Shown here: positions 61,810 through 64,000 of the stretch, one piece after another
How the letters are laid out: every line of letters begins with the position of its first letter
How positions within the stretch are numbered: position 1 is the stretch's first letter
Assembly: GCA_024138025.1 (NCBI GenBank)
Contig: JAMXBD010001582.1
Location: forward strand, 186,001 to 250,000
Direction of reading: 5' to 3'
Length of the DNA: 64,000 bases
DNA from: Combretum micranthum
Taxonomy: Eukaryota > Streptophyta > Magnoliopsida > Myrtales > Combretaceae
The notes under the pieces: model-generated
Seen by the model: only the letters and a program-made list of their open reading frames with translations
Told to the model about the DNA's origin: nothing
The model's database searches: none
Translations under genes and position numbers: made by a program

Positions 61810-62990
61810 TCAAAACATTCCCCCTTGTGGACATTCATTGGCGAAATGCCCTACTTGCTTGCAGACATAGCAAGTATTTTTTGCTTTCTTTGAACATTTC
61901 AACATCTTATGGTTTGCGTCCCCACAGAAGAAGCACTTCCCAAACAACTGAGGGCACTTCTTGGGGTAGTGTGCTCTATTGCACTTCCAACAATTGATGT
62001 TTTTAGGTATGAACCTCCCAATGTTATCATTTTTTATAGTTGGAGAACTTGAATCTCTTTTGTGGGGGTGTGGAATTGGATCCACCATAAAACTTTTTCC
62101 CAAAAATTGGGGCTTTCTCTTCTTCTATTCTTTCCCTCCTTTTCCTTGCTCCTTCTACAATTCGAGCTCTTTCCACCAATTCTCGGTAACTTTTGATGTC
62201 AAATTCTTCCAACCTCATTCTCAGATCTTCGTCCTATCCTCATAGGAAGACTTGTCTTTTCAATTCCTCGCTATACTTGTAGAAGTCGGGGGCATATTGC
62301 AGCAATCTACTAAACTCAGTCTCTTACTGCTCAATAGTCCTTCCTTTCTGAGCGATTTGTAAGAAGTCTGCACTGTAACTTACTCGTAAGCTTCTCGAGA
62401 AATAATTTTCCAAGAACTCATGTATGAACATTTCCCAAGTGATTGGGATCATTAGCTCTATTTTCTTTGATTCCCACCATATTCTAGCATTCAGACGAAG
62501 CATGAATGTCCCATACTTGATTTATAGGTAATGCGGGACCTCATATGCATCAAATGACCTTTCTATCTGAGCAAGCCAATCTTCGGCTTCATTTGGCTGA
62601 CTATAAGCTCCATCAAAATAACGGTTACTTTGGATAAAATCAAGCAACGAACTCTTCTACAGCCTTAACGGTGGCGGTGGAGGTAATGGTGCATTTTGGG
62701 AGTGCATGCTCCTTTGCACAGATGCTTCAGTTGACACTTGCTGTTGTAGCGGAGTTGGTACAGGCATCTGTGCTGGTGCAGGTTCAGGTACGGGTGCAGG
62801 TGCAGGTGCAGGTGCAGACATGTTCTACCTAATTGCTTCCAACGCTTGGGTCAAATGTCCCAGTGTAGCGTGTAAGTCTACTTGAGGTACAACGGTTGCT
62901 TGAGCAGCAGGCTGCTCTGCTTCAACTTCCGATTGGTTGGAGGCACTTTGCTCCGCTCTACGTCCTCTTCTACTTCAGCTGTTTAAAATT
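61810..62990 (-). pseudogene. gag: Tekay-type gag with three CCHC zinc knuckles
   Basis: Reading 62990 leftwards: a linker with an Ala-Pro repeat (SAPAPAPAPVPEPAPAQ), then the gag core in pieces (SNRYFDGAYSQPNEAEDWL, ITWEMFIHEFLENYF, EFSRLLQYAPDFYKYSEE), RMRLEEFDIKSYRELVERA with a basic tail (62218-62027), then three knuckles: CWKCNRAHYPKKC, CFFCGDANHKMLKC and CYVCKQVGHFANEC (62103-61810). The first and second deviate from strict C-X2-C-X4-H-X4-C spacing. Stops and frameshifts break it. Confidence 0.85.
62770..62820. repeat. GGTGCA hexamer microsatellite in gag
   Basis: About seven GGTGCA/GGTTCA units, coding for the Ala-Pro repeat of the E5 gag linker on the minus strand. Confidence 0.85.
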
Positions 62991-63278
62991 TTTTTTTCTA
63001 AGTTAGGTTTAATGTTTTGATATCTTAGGTAAATCTTTTATGGAAATTTTTGCAAATATAATGGAAACTTACTTACGTAAATAGTTACTGAAATAAAATT
63101 TAATTCAAGGTAAATTTTAAGATCATAAATAAAGCATAAATTCATTAGAAAATAGCAAGTACAAGACCCTTACATGGAAATTGAAATAGCAATAAGGTAA
63201 ACCACAACAATCACAGAGAAGATAACAAAACGCAATTCTAGAAACTTAAAAGATAAACTAAGATCGCTGATCTAATCA
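62991..63278 (-). other. AT-rich gap between upstream ORF and gag of E5
   Basis: No coding signal. On the minus strand a donor-like GTAAGTAAGTTT (about 63077) and an acceptor-like AACAG (about 62978) bracket much of it, so an intron is possible; this is inference. Confidence 0.35.
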
Positions 63279-64000
63279 TTAATTACAAAACTTGAGCTGG
63301 ACTAAAAGGGGATATGCTCGGTTTCCTTCTTCCTTCCTTCCTTCATTCTTCAGGCGTATCTCAAGGTTTCTGCTGGACGATCCTGGGTTTCTTTTTCTCA
63401 TAAATTGTTGAAAATATTTCTTCCTCTTTCTGGGTGCTTCCCTCGATCTTTCATGTATGTTAGCCAATTCGGCTTCAGCCAGATCCGACACTATATCATG
63501 AATGGTTCTCCAGGTAACATCCTCCCCAGCTTTTACGCTATCGTTCTCATTTGTCATTGGCGGGGTACCATCTACATCCATGGTTGGGTTTGCTTCCTGT
63601 CTCCTCCGAGCCTGCTGTTCCTCTAGATAGCGGATGATTCTTGCTGGATCCTCGCTATTCCAGGGTTCATCATCTCCCGGAACGATATGGTTTTCTGCTT
63701 CTTGTTCCGGTCCTTCTTCTTGGCCTTTATCTGGATCTTCCTTAGATTCTTCCTCAGACTCTTCACTTGCTTCTCTCATCACGTCTTCTCTTATTACTGT
63801 TCCATTCCTACTCAGGCATAGAACTTCATTTCTTCTTAGCTGGATTCCTGTGAAGGTTAGTAGCTCAATGGATACTTCCGTTAGTAGTCGTAGAACTTCT
63901 TAGTAAACTCCATGCCAGTGGAAAGCTTTGTTGAGATCAACTATCATCCATTCTAGGTGATCCATTAAATCGTCGTTTGTGTACACAAACACTGGTCCAA
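63279..64000 (-). pseudogene. ORF upstream of gag in E5, partial, unknown function
   Basis: The minus-strand frame enters from beyond the right edge (LMDHLEWMIVDLNKAFHWHG), has one TAA at about 63901, then runs open to 63279: LLTEVSIELLTFTGIQLRRN, VLCLSRNGTVIREDVMREAS, an acidic E/D-rich stretch (63780-63680) and a basic helical C-terminus (SREAPRKRKKYFQQFMRKRN). The first ATG-bounded part is 63782-63279, but coding pattern extends further up, so the true start is outside. No enzyme motif; it looks like a DNA- or nucleic-acid-binding accessory protein or gag N-extension. Confidence 0.5.

Larger units (their letters stand above)
60021..64000 (-). mobile_element. Tekay-type Ty3/gypsy (chromovirus) element E5, 5' half
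   Basis: Minus-strand order from the right edge: an upstream ORF (64000-63279), gag with three zinc knuckles (about 62990-61810), protease relic and RT start, then an internal deletion and a short RNase H/integrase-border remnant up to about 60026. LTRs and most of integrase are not in the window. Whether E3 inserted into E5 or was cut by it is not resolved. Confidence 0.75.

Overview
This window is plant nuclear DNA, almost certainly from an angiosperm and probably a eudicot. It is AT-rich and consists of nested, decayed LTR retrotransposons. I see no intact host gene, no tRNA or rRNA gene and no prokaryotic or organellar features. Lineages are named from protein motifs I could read: Athila-type, Tat/Ogre-type and Tekay-type Ty3/gypsy, and Sire/Maximus-type Ty1/copia. 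No database search was possible.

The layout is a stack of insertions. The framework is a Sire-type copia element (E3, + strand): gag end/protease, integrase, RT and RNase H at 26845-30021, the first half of an envelope-position ORF at 30538-31002, its second half at 49693-50533, a polypurine tract at 51220 and the 3' LTR from 51233. The left end of E3 is cut by an Athila-type element (E2, +, 6308-26844), whose 3' LTR ends at 26844. The envelope-position ORF of E3 is split by an 18.7-kb non-autonomous Tat/Ogre-like element (E4, -, 31003-49692; one visible gag, no pol). The 3' LTR of E3 is split by a long LTR (A4), itself split by another (A5). To the right lies a Tekay-type gag-protease-RT relic (E5, -, 60021-64000).

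E2 is split in turn by long LTRs: A2 (3496-6307, in RT), G1 (9014-14330, in the spacer after pol), H1 (16358-18360) and A3 (18851-23896), the last two in its envelope-position ORF. A2 was hit by a second Athila element (E1, -), whose gag was cut by A1 (1-1072). E4 carries the LTRs D (31686-34130), B2 (34506-36179), G2 (39836-44110) and H2 (46759-48960). Most of these are solo LTRs of 1.7-5.3 kb. Perfect 5-bp target duplications flank A3 (ATACA), G1 (CACAT), G2 (CCTAA), D (CCTAT) and A4 (ATTTC); H1, B2 and E4 have 4 of 5 matching bases. The host sequence resumes across the insertions.

Boundaries and nesting order are well supported. Every coding region is broken by stops, frameshifts or insertions, so I call them pseudogenes. 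The least conventional structure is a tandem array of about 200-bp units inside E4. Each unit carries up to four small CTT-loop hairpins, and the arms of at least two hairpin positions change in a compensatory way between units.
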